Below are positions 24,428 to 32,854 of a stretch of 44,847 nucleotides of DNA, one piece after another (position 1 is the first letter of the stretch; the number at the start of each line of letters is the position of its first letter). This DNA comes from Acidimicrobiia bacterium (lineage in GTDB: Bacteria > Actinomycetota > Acidimicrobiia > Spongiisociales > ZC4RG35), in contig JAICRU010000016.1 in NCBI GenBank assembly GCA_025937235.1, positions 1-44,847 on the forward strand. The letters run 5' to 3'. The notes beneath the pieces were generated by a model. The model searched no databases. It saw nothing but the letters and a program-made list of their open reading frames with translations, and was not told the DNA's origin. Made by a program: the position numbers and the translations under genes.

Positions 24428-24433
24428 TACTGT
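24428..24433 (+). promoter_or_regulatory. -10 box TACTGT, leaderless-type
   Basis: TACTGT ends 6 nt before the ATG at 24440; with the minus box at 24365 this forms a divergent pair inside an 82-base spacer. Confidence 0.5.
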
Positions 24434-24439
24434 GTCTGC

Positions 24440-26074
24440 ATGTCGAGGCGTCGCAGACTCTTTCCATGGAAGAGAGCCGCCAGGGTAGGAGACCAGCCCG
24501 ACCCGAGGATCTTCGCCACCCGGCATCGTTTCCTGCTCATCCTCCTGGTGGCTCTCATCCCGGTGCTCGCCATCGTCGGCTTGGCCCGGGGCGTACCGGT
24601 CCTTGAGATTGGGGCGGGCTCGCTCGTATTGCTCCTGGCGGCAGTGGCCGGGATGGCAGCGGGGAGCCAACTTGTCGCGGCCGGTGAGGTCGTCCTCGGG
24701 CTGGGGTCGGCTGCCGCGATCCTCGTCTGGCATCTGGATGGATACCCCGAGTCGTTCTACGCCTTCTTCCTGGCCCTGGTCGCGGTCTCGTTGTATCAGG
24801 AGACTCGTGTCCTCCTCGTCGCGCTGATCTATGTTGCGAGCCTCCACGCCTTCTCTGTGTTTCAGCTTTACCGCGAGTCGGGCATCTTCCGTGCCGGTGT
24901 AGCCGACATGCCTTTTCCGGTCGCCGGCGTGGCACTCGAGGTTCTCCTGGTGCTCCTTCTCATCGCCGGTTGGCGCGTGACCGGCCGAGAACACGCGCGC
25001 CGTGTGGCCGCTGAAGACATGATCCGCATCGGCTTCGAGCGAGCCGCTGTCGGGATGGCGACACTCAGCCCGTCCGGGGAGTTCATATACGCCAACCGCG
25101 CACTCACCGAGACCCTGGGGCCGGTGAACGGCGCCAACGTGAGCAGCGTGATTCATTCCGACGATGTCGAGAGGCTCGGTCAGCTCTGGGAGGACATGGG
25201 GCGCGCTGAGACCCGTACTGCCGAGACCTGGTTGCGTCTCCGGTCCGCCAATGGGCGGGCCATCTGGGGCAAGACCTCGCTTACCTTTGTCCGCGCCTCG
25301 TCCACCCGCCCGGCCACGATCCTGCTCCAGCTCGAGGAGGACGGTGCCCGCCAACGAGAACAGGCTCTTCTCGAAGCCCGCCTCGCCGGACGCGACGAGT
25401 TCGTGGCCGCCATCGCCGCAGACATCAGGGAGCCGGTCGACAGGGTTCTGGATCTGACGACTCTGGCTACCGCCGATCCGCCTGACCTGGACCGCCTCTT
25501 GTACCAAATCGACGACGAGGCAAGGCGGGTCGCCTCGATCGTGGACGACCTTGGGGTCTCTGCCCGGGCCGGGACAGTGCCCTTTGTCGCCCGCTCGGTC
25601 GACGCCGCACTGATGTGTCGGGAGGTCATGGCCGAAATGCTCGGCGCCGGCGATATCACCATCGATGTCGGGGGCGAGAAGATATGGGCCGATCCCAGTC
25701 TCACCATCAGGATCCTCCGGAACCTGGTGGCGAACGCCGTCCGGTACGGCGGTCGCAACGTCCGCCTGGAGGTGACCGGGTCGGGCCCGGACACGGTCAT
25801 CTCGGTTATCGATGAGGGCCCTGGGATCGCCGTCGAGGAGCGGGAAAGAATGTTCGATGCCGACCTGCAGGGGGAGGCGCATCCAACCCGTCCGGCTGCC
25901 GTTGGCCTGAGCCTCACCGTCTCCCGGCGGCTTGCACGCCAGATGGACGGCGAAATCACCTATCGGCGCACCGGCGACGGGCGCAACGTCTTCGAGCTTC
26001 GTCTCCCCGCCGAGCCGGTGCACGCTGAGCTCTATCCGGGTGTCATGCTGGATCCGCTCGGGATCCCGGCTTAG
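24440..26074 (+). CDS. membrane PAS sensor pseudo-histidine kinase (no phospho-acceptor His)
   Basis: 544-residue protein with about six N-terminal membrane helices (30-190), a PAS domain (about 205-315; GMATLSPSGEFIYANRA), a HisKA-like helix pair (about 315-395) and a HATPase domain (about 410-525). The HATPase keeps the N box NLVANAVRYGG, VIDEGPGIA and GLSLTVSRRLARQMDG. In the HisKA position, FVAAIAADIREPV aligns with the usual FVA-x-x-SHELRTPL, and the acceptor His is Ala327 (GCA at 25418-25420). It may bind ATP but should not autophosphorylate on His. Leaderless ATG at 24440. Its TAG stop overlaps the TAA of the GTPase gene. Likely a signalling partner of the conservon, by position. Confidence 0.85.
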   Translation: MSRRRRLFPWKRAARVGDQPDPRIFATRHRFLLILLVALIPVLAIVGLARGVPVLEIGAGSLVLLLAAVAGMAAGSQLVAAGEVVLGLGSAAAILVWHLDGYPESFYAFFLALVAVSLYQETRVLLVALIYVASLHAFSVFQLYRESGIFRAGVADMPFPVAGVALEVLLVLLLIAGWRVTGREHARRVAAEDMIRIGFERAAVGMATLSPSGEFIYANRALTETLGPVNGANVSSVIHSDDVERLGQLWEDMGRAETRTAETWLRLRSANGRAIWGKTSLTFVRASSTRPATILLQLEEDGARQREQALLEARLAGRDEFVAAIAADIREPVDRVLDLTTLATADPPDLDRLLYQIDDEARRVASIVDDLGVSARAGTVPFVARSVDAALMCREVMAEMLGAGDITIDVGGEKIWADPSLTIRILRNLVANAVRYGGRNVRLEVTGSGPDTVISVIDEGPGIAVEERERMFDADLQGEAHPTRPAAVGLSLTVSRRLARQMDGEITYRRTGDGRNVFELRLPAEPVHAELYPGVMLDPLGIPA

Positions 26075-26658
26075 CTGGCGGCTGCTTCGCTCAACACCCG
26101 ATCGAGGGTGTGTTCGACCAAGGCCACAAGCACTTTCTGGACGTCAATTCGGACTCGGGCGTCGCACTGAACGATGGGGACCTCCGACCCGATTCGCAGC
26201 GCCTCACGGACCAGCTCCGGGTGATGGAACCGCCGGCCATGGAAGGTGTTGATCGCCACGACGAACGGAGTACCGCGCCTTTCGAAGAAGTCGACTGCGG
26301 CGAAACACGCTTCGATGCGTCTGGTGTCGACCAGCACGACCGCCCCGATCGCCCCCCTGGCCAGCTCGTCCCACATGAAATGGAACCGGTCCTGGCCCGG
26401 AGTCCCGAACAGATACAAGACGAGACGGTGTTTCAGACTGATCCGCCCGAAGTCCATTGCGACCGTGGTCTCGGTTTTGGTCCCATCGACCGCCAGCTCG
26501 TCGACATCGGAGCTGGCGTCGGTGATGATGGCCTCGCTGCGAAGCGGCTCGATTTCGGATATGGCGCCGACGAAGGTCGTCTTGCCGACGCCGAAGCCTC
26601 CGGCCACCACGATCTTGACCGGGGTCAACCCGGGACGGTCAAAGGGCTTTGATCCCAT
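26071..26658 (-). CDS. cvnD: conservon small GTPase (CvnD)
   Basis: 195-residue GTP-binding protein of the MglA/Ras-like type found in Streptomyces conservons. P-loop GGFGVGKTT (20-28), G3-like GTPGQDRFHFMWDEL, G4-like VVAINTFHG, in which the usual NKxD is altered (N-T-F), as in other members of this group. GTP-dependent switch acting with the Roadblock protein and the sensor ATPase. Start ATG 26658 overlaps the end of the DUF742 gene by 20 bases; the alternative upstream ATG would lie inside it. Its stop overlaps the pseudo-kinase stop (TTAG). Confidence 0.92.
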   Translation of the reverse strand: MGSKPFDRPGLTPVKIVVAGGFGVGKTTFVGAISEIEPLRSEAIITDASSDVDELAVDGTKTETTVAMDFGRISLKHRLVLYLFGTPGQDRFHFMWDELARGAIGAVVLVDTRRIEACFAAVDFFERRGTPFVVAINTFHGRRFHHPELVREALRIGSEVPIVQCDARVRIDVQKVLVALVEHTLDRVLSEAAAS

Positions 26659-27019
26659 CGAGCACCTTGTGGAGCAGTTCGGCGTAATCGGAATCTTCTG
26701 TGTCGGTGACCGCCTCCCTCGGCGGCTCAACGATGCTCACGGCTCCCTGATCGCGGAGATCGGTGGCCAGGACCCTCACCACACCCACCGGCACTTCGAG
26801 TCGCGCCGCCAACTCGACGATCGCGGTCTCCTTCCGGCTGTGAGTGATGATCTGTGCCGACTCCCATCGGAACCTGCCCCGCATCCTCATCCCGGCCGGG
26901 GTCACCGCTACCAGGGACTCGAGGGCGATGGGCGGGAGCCCGACACCGCTGCGGCCTCCCGTCATCGTGTACGGCCGGACGATGCGGCCTCCCGCACGCG
27001 TCTGGGATGTGTCGCTCAT
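26639..27019 (-). CDS. cvnC: DUF742 conservon protein (CvnC)
   Basis: 126-residue protein of the DUF742 family, third gene of the conservon. Marks are GGRIVRPYTMTGGRS near the N-terminus, and a C-terminal winged-helix-like part with HSRKETAIVELAARLEVPVG, VRVLATDLRDQG and a short acidic tail. In Streptomyces conservons the corresponding protein links the Roadblock protein and GTPase; its biochemical role is unclear. The ATG overlaps the Roadblock stop by four bases and its end overlaps the GTPase start, so translation is coupled throughout. Confidence 0.92.
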   Translation of the reverse strand: MSDTSQTRAGGRIVRPYTMTGGRSGVGLPPIALESLVAVTPAGMRMRGRFRWESAQIITHSRKETAIVELAARLEVPVGVVRVLATDLRDQGAVSIVEPPREAVTDTEDSDYAELLHKVLDGIKAL

Positions 27020-27441
27020 GCCGGCTCGGGCTCGACCAGCCTCGCCTTGAGCTCTTCGCGCACGGGCGGGGTGAGACTGTCACCGACCCTTTGGACGAAG
27101 ATCGACATCTCGAACGCAACCGCACCCAGGTCAATCTCCTTGCTGGTCAGACAGCACAGGAGCGACCCATGCCTGATCCCCGTCACGAACAGCCACCCCC
27201 GCTGCATATCGACTATCACGTTGGAGACAGCTCCCCCCCCGAATCGGCCGGCGGATCCGTAGGCAAGCCCGATCATCCCCGACGAGACTGCGGCCAAACG
27301 CTCTGCGGTCTCACGGTCGACCCCGTCCGATTTGGCCAACGCCAGCCCGTCCGGCGAAACGACCACAGCCTGCTGGATGGACGGGACCGTGGTGCAGAGC
27401 CGTTCCAGGAGCCAGTCCAGGCTTGCCGCCGCTTCAGACAT
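27016..27441 (-). CDS. cvnB: Roadblock/LC7 domain protein (CvnB)
   Basis: 141-residue Roadblock/LC7 protein, second gene of the conservon, expected to act as a GAP or scaffold for the GTPase, as MglB does for MglA. Pattern: WLLERLCTTVPSIQQAVVVS, DGLALAKSDGVDRETAERLA, GGAVSNVIVDMQRGWLFVT and a C-terminal helix. The Roadblock fold of five strands with two helices is clear from spacing. Overlaps the sensor gene by 8 bases. Confidence 0.93.
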   Translation of the reverse strand: MSEAAASLDWLLERLCTTVPSIQQAVVVSPDGLALAKSDGVDRETAERLAAVSSGMIGLAYGSAGRFGGGAVSNVIVDMQRGWLFVTGIRHGSLLCCLTSKEIDLGAVAFEMSIFVQRVGDSLTPPVREELKARLVEPEPA

Positions 27442-28810
27442 CGGGCACTCTGCTTTCGTCGGCCTTGGCCCGCCCCCGGCTGTAGTCGCTCAGCGCAGAC
27501 CTGAGACGTCCCCCGCCCTCCGCCGCCGCTCCCGGCGATGCATCCTCCTCACGGAGGGCCCGACCCGGGACCCGCACCGGCAGGTCCGCCATGGCCTCGA
27601 CGGGCTCCCGGACTTCGGCCGAGACGGGCTCGACCATCGCGGTGTCGGTCAGATCGATCACGTCGAGCTGGCTCGCCGATGGTTTGGATGCCTCCGCCCG
27701 TTCCAGCCGTTCTCGAGGGATGGTCACCTTGGCGGTGATCCCGGGAACATTGCGCATCAACTGCACGTCAAGCCCATGCCGATGGGCCAGCTTGGCCACC
27801 ACGTGGATTCCCATGGTGGGCTCGACGGACAGCCCGAGCGCGGGCGGTCGTTCCAGTATGCGGTTCAGCTCGGCTAGACGGGGGTCGGACATTCCCATGC
27901 CGCGATCCGAGATCGATAGCTCGTAGCCGTCGAAATCGAAGAGCCCGGTGACCCGGACCGGCTCATTGGGCGGGGAGAACTGAACCGCGTTCTCGAAAAG
28001 CTCCGCCAATAGATGGGCGACATCGGTGACGGCGCCTCCGGAAAGACGGGCCGGCTCCAGCGCGAGCAACTCCACCCGCTGATATTCATCGACCTCACTC
28101 AAAGCGGCACGGACCACGTCGGAGATGTCCGTCGACTTGGCCCAGACCCGGGGTGAGTCGGATCCCGCCAGCACGAGGAGGCTCTCGGCATTGCGTCGCA
28201 TGCGGGCCGCCAGGTGGTCCACCTGATAGAAGCCCCCGAGGGTCTCCGGGTCATCCTCGCGCGATTCGAGCTCGTCGAGGAGGGCAAGTTGTCGGTCGAC
28301 CAGGGAGCTGTTGCGGCGGGCCAGTGTGATGAGGATGCTCGATACCCCAATCCGGAGCGACACCATTTGCCTGGACGACACATCTATCAGTGTCCGATGC
28401 ATGTTCTCGAAGGAGCGGGCCAGGTCTCCGATCTCGTCAGTAGGCGTGGTGTCCAGACCTAGGGAGGGAATGGCGGGGATCGCTTCCGGGTCGCGCAGGG
28501 CGTCGAGCAACTCGACGAGGTCCTTGTGGGCCATCCTTCGGGCGGCCAAGGTGATCGCGCCGATTCGGTTGCCGAGGGCCTGCCCGATGCGATGGGCAAC
28601 GAAGAGGGATCCGATCACCACCGCGCCCACCGAGACCGCGACTATGACTGCCATCGCCCTCTGTCCTGACTCGGCCAGCGACCAAGTCAGGAACACACCG
28701 AGCAGCAAGGCCACCACCACCACCGGGGCCATGACCAGAGTCAGCCTGGTGGGGATGCTCCATTGTCGAGCCATCGGCGCCGGCCGGTCAGCCGCCTCCA
28801 TCGCACCCAT
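27434..28810 (-). CDS. cvnA: conservon sensor ATPase (CvnA), histidine-kinase-like
   Basis: 458-residue membrane sensor. Two membrane helices (about 24-45 and 53-73), HAMP-like linker with RRMAHKDLVELL, a dimerising helical region, and a HATPase domain (about 245-370) with N box ELFENAVQFSPP, SISDRGMGMSDP and GIHVVAKLAHRHG. No classical HisKA H-box is seen, as in other conservon sensors. The C-terminal 80 residues are disordered and end RSALSDYSRGRAKAD, a tail shared with the degenerate HATPase protein at 23635. Leaderless ATG at 28810 with TATCGT 7 nt ahead. Heads an operon A-B-C-D. Confidence 0.92.
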   Translation of the reverse strand: MGAMEAADRPAPMARQWSIPTRLTLVMAPVVVVALLLGVFLTWSLAESGQRAMAVIVAVSVGAVVIGSLFVAHRIGQALGNRIGAITLAARRMAHKDLVELLDALRDPEAIPAIPSLGLDTTPTDEIGDLARSFENMHRTLIDVSSRQMVSLRIGVSSILITLARRNSSLVDRQLALLDELESREDDPETLGGFYQVDHLAARMRRNAESLLVLAGSDSPRVWAKSTDISDVVRAALSEVDEYQRVELLALEPARLSGGAVTDVAHLLAELFENAVQFSPPNEPVRVTGLFDFDGYELSISDRGMGMSDPRLAELNRILERPPALGLSVEPTMGIHVVAKLAHRHGLDVQLMRNVPGITAKVTIPRERLERAEASKPSASQLDVIDLTDTAMVEPVSAEVREPVEAMADLPVRVPGRALREEDASPGAAAEGGGRLRSALSDYSRGRAKADESRVPDV

Positions 28811-28817
28811 CGCGAAA

Positions 28818-28823
28818 ACGATA
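28818..28823 (-). promoter_or_regulatory. -10 box TATCGT for the conservon operon
   Basis: Minus-strand TATCGT ends 7 nt before the ATG at 28810, a leaderless-type promoter for the A-B-C-D operon. Confidence 0.5.
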
Positions 28824-28925
28824 AACGGCGAGACCGTAGGTTCACGGGATTGAGTTTGCCGAAATGTCGATTACGACCGCCCCGCTTCGTTGTAAGGGTG
28901 TGTAGGTCGCAGAAAGGAGCACCTC

Positions 28926-29534
28926 GTGAAATTGACAGTCACCACCTTCGTAACGCTCGACGGTGTGATGCAGGGTCCGGGTGGGCATGATGAGGACCTG
29001 AGCAACGGCTTCGAGCTGGGCGGCTGGGTATCAGCGCATATCGACGAGGACTTCGGCCGAAGGGTCGATGACATCTTCAGTCGAGCCGACGCCATCCTCC
29101 TCGGCCGGACCACATACGAGATGATGTATGCGTACTGGTCGCAATTCCCTGATGAGGACAACGTCGTTGCCAGCGGTCTGAACAATCTCCCCAAGCACAT
29201 CGCCACCAGTCACCCCGACGGGCTCAGCTGGAACAACGCGTCCCCGATCGAGGGAGATCTGGTCGAGACGGTCCGGAAGCTGAAGGAACAGCCCGGGCGG
29301 GAGCTCCAGGTCCACGGCAGCCACGGCGTGATTCAGACCCTCCTGAAGGCTGGTCTCGTCGACGAGATCAACCTGTTCATATTCCCGGTGGTCCTCGGTG
29401 AGGGAAAGCGCCTATTCGGGCCAGGCACCGTGCCGGCGGGCATGAAGCTCGAGAACGGTGAGATCTCCAGCACTGGCGTCGTCATCGCCACCTACAGGCC
29501 GACCGGCGCACCCGTCCTCCAAGAGGCCGCATGA
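28926..29534 (+). CDS. dihydrofolate reductase/RibD C-terminal-like protein
   Basis: 202-residue NADPH-dependent reductase fold related to DHFR and the RibD reductase domain. Marks: MKLTVTTFVTLDGVMQGPGG, ILLGRTTYEMM, a central LQVHGSHGVIQTLLKAGLVDEINLF (shown in parts: HGSHGVIQ, LVDEINLF) and PVVLGEGKRLFGPG. Members of this family are often annotated as DHFR-family proteins of unknown substrate. AGAAAGGAG precedes the GTG start by about 8 bases. Convergent with the small membrane gene, stops 13 bases apart. Confidence 0.93.
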   Translation: MKLTVTTFVTLDGVMQGPGGHDEDLSNGFELGGWVSAHIDEDFGRRVDDIFSRADAILLGRTTYEMMYAYWSQFPDEDNVVASGLNNLPKHIATSHPDGLSWNNASPIEGDLVETVRKLKEQPGRELQVHGSHGVIQTLLKAGLVDEINLFIFPVVLGEGKRLFGPGTVPAGMKLENGEISSTGVVIATYRPTGAPVLQEAA

Positions 29535-29547
29535 GGACCAGCAGTGA

Positions 29548-29871
29548 CTAGCGGGGCACGGGCGGGTAGGTCGTGCTGTAGGCCCTGATCCGATCTCTGT
29601 TCCCCCAGGCACTCCCGGAATAGGAGGCGATGTCGGCAACGACGGCCAGGACGATCCCGAACCAGTCGAAACCGGTCACCCCTCCTGGGGACACGGCGAC
29701 GTACATCAGGGTGGTCCAGGGCAGGAACACGAACCCGAGTAGGGGCCAGACGAAAGTCGAGAACGCCAGGTCCCAACGGGCCGGCTGTGCCAGCCCCCAA
29801 ACGACGATGGCCAAACGGGGCCCGACCAGCACCATGATTGCGGCCAAACAGCACATCTCTGAGTCCTCCAT
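29548..29871 (-). CDS. small hypothetical membrane protein
   Basis: 107-residue protein. Three hydrophobic segments: MCCLAAIMVLVGPRLAIVVWG, STFVWPLLGFVFLPWTTLMY and WFGIVLAVVADIASY. The ending RDRIRAYSTTYPP is charged and may face the cytoplasm. Start could be ATG 29871 or ATG 29856; the first is used here. Family is of the kind found in actinobacteria without known function. Confidence 0.75.
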   Translation of the reverse strand: MEDSEMCCLAAIMVLVGPRLAIVVWGLAQPARWDLAFSTFVWPLLGFVFLPWTTLMYVAVSPGGVTGFDWFGIVLAVVADIASYSGSAWGNRDRIRAYSTTYPPVPR

Positions 29872-30011
29872 TCGGTCGGTGCAACATCCACCGGATCGTC
29901 GCAATAGGCCCCATCGGCCTGGTGGAAACCTATCGGATCGGATCGGTGCGGAGGGTCACCCACATGGGGTGATTCAGACGCGACCCGTGTGAGGCCCGGG
30001 AACCGGACCGA

Positions 30012-30017
30012 TACCCT
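30012..30017 (+). promoter_or_regulatory. -10 box TACCCT, leaderless-type
   Basis: TACCCT ends 6 nt before the GTG at 30024. Confidence 0.5.
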
Positions 30018-30023
30018 CTCACG

Positions 30024-32837
30024 GTGAGCTCCACGCCCAGCGGGACCGTCTCGTTCCTGTTCACCGACGTCGTCGGGTCGACCCGGCTCTGGGAGATCGA
30101 CCGGGACGGAATGGCGGCCAGCCTGGCCGAGCACGACCGGATCCTCGAAGATTCGATCAAGGAGCAGGAAGGATTCGTCTTCTCCACCGCCGGTGATTCC
30201 TTCGCCGCCGCCTTTCACACGCCGGGTGCTGCCCTGGCCGCCGCGATGAGGGCCCAACTCGGCCTGTTCAGCGAGACGTGGCCAGGGCCGCGGATCAGGG
30301 TGCGGATCGGGGTGCACACCGGGACGTCTTACGAACGAGCCGGCGACTACTTCGGCCCCGACGTCAATCGGGCGGCCCGGATCATGGCCGCGGCCAACGC
30401 CGGCCAGGTGCTGGTCTCCGGAGCGACCGCCCAGCTGGTGGGCGCCGCGATCGCCGCTCCGATGACCATGATCGACCGAGGAGTCCACTCCCTCCAGGAC
30501 CTCGAGCGCCCCGAGCACCTATTCGAGCTGCTCCACCCCGACCTTCCCCAGGTGTCCGATCCGCTGCGAACCGCGCTGGTCGAGCGGGTCCACCTGCCGG
30601 CGCGGCTCACCTCGTTCGTGGGCAGGCGGGCCGAGCTCGACGCGGTGAACGGCTTGGTCGGCTCGTCACGTCTGGTCACCTTGACCGGGGTGGGCGGCGC
30701 GGGCAAGACCCGTCTCGCCATGGAAGTGGCCTCCGATCTGGGAGATCTGTTCCCCGACGGGATATGGATGGCGGGCCTGGCCGACATCTCGGACCCGGCT
30801 CTGGTGGTCAACGAGATCGCCGAGGTCTGGAGCTTGCGGCCCGGCGACGGGATGGGTCTGATCCAGGTGATCAAGGCCTTCCTCGCCGGCAGGAAGCTGC
30901 TCGTGATCCTGGACAACTGCGAGCACGTCCTCGAAGCCGCCGCCGGGCTCGCCGGAGACCTGCTCGAAGCCAACCCTGGCCTGTCCATCCTCGCCACCTC
31001 ACGGGAAACGCTCGGTGTGCCCGGCGAGACGGTGTACCGGGTGCCGTCGATGGGCCTGCCCTCCGCGGGTTCAGACCTCGCTTCCTCGGAGTCGGTGCGC
31101 CTCTTCGTCGACCGGGCGGCGCTGGTCCTACCCGGCTTCGATCCCACACCGGACGAACTGGACTCGATCGCTCGGATCTGTCGTCGCCTCGACGGGATCC
31201 CGCTCGGCATCGAACTGGCTGCCGCCCGCGTCCGCACCCTCACCATCGTGGATCTGGCCACACACCTCGACCAGTCGTTCCGTGTCCTCACCGCCGCTTC
31301 CAAGACCACCGTCAGGAGACAGCGGACACTGGAGAACGCCATCGGGTGGTCATACGACCTCCTTTCGGACGACGAGGCCGCTCTGTTCCGACGACTCTCG
31401 GTCTTCGCCGGAGGGTTCGACCTCGACGCGGCGCAAGTCATGGCTGGGGAGTCGGAGGTGATCGATCTCCTCGACCAACTGGTCGACAAGTCTCTGGTTG
31501 GGGCATCCCCCCAAGGCCGAACCTCTCGCTTCCGTCTTCTCGAGCCCATCCGGCAGTACGGCCAGACGCGTCTGGTGGACCGAGGTGAGGCCGAAGAGGC
31601 GCTCACCGCTCATGCTCGATACTTCGCATCCTGGGTCGCCGCCCTCGCTCCGCGTCTCCGCGGGCCGGAACAGGCAGAGGCCAACCGAGAGCTACTCGTG
31701 GAAGCCGACAACACGAGAGCGGCGCTGGCCACTCTTCTCGAACGTGGGGAGGTGGACCGGTTCCTCCAGACGTGTTTCGACCTGACCTGGTTCTGGGCCC
31801 AGTCCAGCATGCATGTCGAGGGCAGGGACACGCTGGTGGCGGCATTGGGCGGGCACGGGGACCGGGCAGCAGCATCCTCAGCGGCAAAGGCGTGGTTCGA
31901 AGCAGCCCTGCTCGCCACATTCCTCACCGACCCGACGGCCACCGACTATGCAGACCGCGGTCTGGAACGAGCCCGCGAATCCACGGACGACGCACTGGTC
32001 GGCTGGCTCACGCTGGCTCGGGGCATGACCTATTCCAACCTGGTCGGTCTCGAGGACGCAGGCTCCTGGATGGAGCAAGGCCGCGTCTTGGTCGCCGAGA
32101 ACAGAGGGCGTCCGATGTGGGATCCGGCCTGGGACGAGGCGCTGGTCGAGTTCATGCTCGCCTTCGGTCGGGCCGGCGAGGCGGATGAGCGCAGGAAGCA
32201 TGTGGCCGTGGCGATCGAGAAGGCCCTCGGCCTGGGAGACGGATACCTCGGCGCATCCGGGATGATGACCGCCACCTCCCTCATCGGGACCGGACAGGAC
32301 GAATGGGTCCTGGCGAATCTGGCGAGGAGCATCGAGATCCTCGGAGACCTGGGTTCCCGTCACGGCTTGGGCCACGCCCTGTACTACCACTGGGGAGCCC
32401 GCCAGGACCTGGGCTTGGAGACATCGATAGATGACCTGGCCGACGCGTCACGAATCCTGGCCGAAGTTGGCGACCTTCCCTGCTCTACCCGGTCGGGGGC
32501 CCGATCGATCCGGAGCCTCCTCGACGCCGGCCGCATCGATGAGGCTGCGGATCAGCTGAGGACTGTCGTCGACCGTTTGCTCCTCTTTGACAGCGAGGTG
32601 CACGCCGGGCTCCCTGCCCTCGCCCTTCGTCTGGAGCTGGCGACTGAGGACATGCCAAGCGCCGCCCGATTCCTAGGCCACGTCGAGCAGAGCCCGGTCG
32701 GCATCTCGAAGGAATCGGCTGGCGACGCCCGGGCCAGAATCGAATCAGCGCTTCCCGAGGACGAGCAGAAGCGCCTCTTCGCCGATGGTGCTGCCGCCGG
32801 TTACCGACGTGTCCTGGAGTGGATTCGCGACATGTGA
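30024..32837 (+). CDS. class III cyclase/NB-ARC ATPase/TPR regulator (937 residues)
   Basis: Large soluble multidomain protein. Residues about 8-170 are a class III nucleotide cyclase: FLFTDVVGSTRLWE (Asp15), TAGDSFAAAF (second metal Asp, with Ser in place of the usual Gly), and DVNRAARIMAAANAGQVLVS with Asn and Arg kept. An NB-ARC/STAND ATPase follows: P-loop GVGGAGKTR (about 222-230), Walker B LLVILDNCEHV, and IPLGIELAAARVRTL. The rest is helical TPR-like repeats (about 540-930). No HTH output domain. It probably couples ligand binding in the TPRs to cAMP synthesis, in the manner of STAND signal proteins. Paralogue of the 1001-residue protein at 36898. GTG start. Confidence 0.9.
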   Translation: MSSTPSGTVSFLFTDVVGSTRLWEIDRDGMAASLAEHDRILEDSIKEQEGFVFSTAGDSFAAAFHTPGAALAAAMRAQLGLFSETWPGPRIRVRIGVHTGTSYERAGDYFGPDVNRAARIMAAANAGQVLVSGATAQLVGAAIAAPMTMIDRGVHSLQDLERPEHLFELLHPDLPQVSDPLRTALVERVHLPARLTSFVGRRAELDAVNGLVGSSRLVTLTGVGGAGKTRLAMEVASDLGDLFPDGIWMAGLADISDPALVVNEIAEVWSLRPGDGMGLIQVIKAFLAGRKLLVILDNCEHVLEAAAGLAGDLLEANPGLSILATSRETLGVPGETVYRVPSMGLPSAGSDLASSESVRLFVDRAALVLPGFDPTPDELDSIARICRRLDGIPLGIELAAARVRTLTIVDLATHLDQSFRVLTAASKTTVRRQRTLENAIGWSYDLLSDDEAALFRRLSVFAGGFDLDAAQVMAGESEVIDLLDQLVDKSLVGASPQGRTSRFRLLEPIRQYGQTRLVDRGEAEEALTAHARYFASWVAALAPRLRGPEQAEANRELLVEADNTRAALATLLERGEVDRFLQTCFDLTWFWAQSSMHVEGRDTLVAALGGHGDRAAASSAAKAWFEAALLATFLTDPTATDYADRGLERARESTDDALVGWLTLARGMTYSNLVGLEDAGSWMEQGRVLVAENRGRPMWDPAWDEALVEFMLAFGRAGEADERRKHVAVAIEKALGLGDGYLGASGMMTATSLIGTGQDEWVLANLARSIEILGDLGSRHGLGHALYYHWGARQDLGLETSIDDLADASRILAEVGDLPCSTRSGARSIRSLLDAGRIDEAADQLRTVVDRLLLFDSEVHAGLPALALRLELATEDMPSAARFLGHVEQSPVGISKESAGDARARIESALPEDEQKRLFADGAAAGYRRVLEWIRDM

Positions 32838-32854
32838 GCCCCGGGACCATCATT

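Noticed and set aside
24401-26023. Minus-strand open frame of 540 codons opposite the pseudo-kinase
   Set aside because: Mirror frame of a gene with clear membrane, PAS and HATPase motifs; no motif of its own.
30347-31606. Minus-strand open frame of 419 codons opposite the 937-residue cyclase
   Set aside because: Ser/Arg-rich antisense frame with no domain, opposite P-loop coding sequence.
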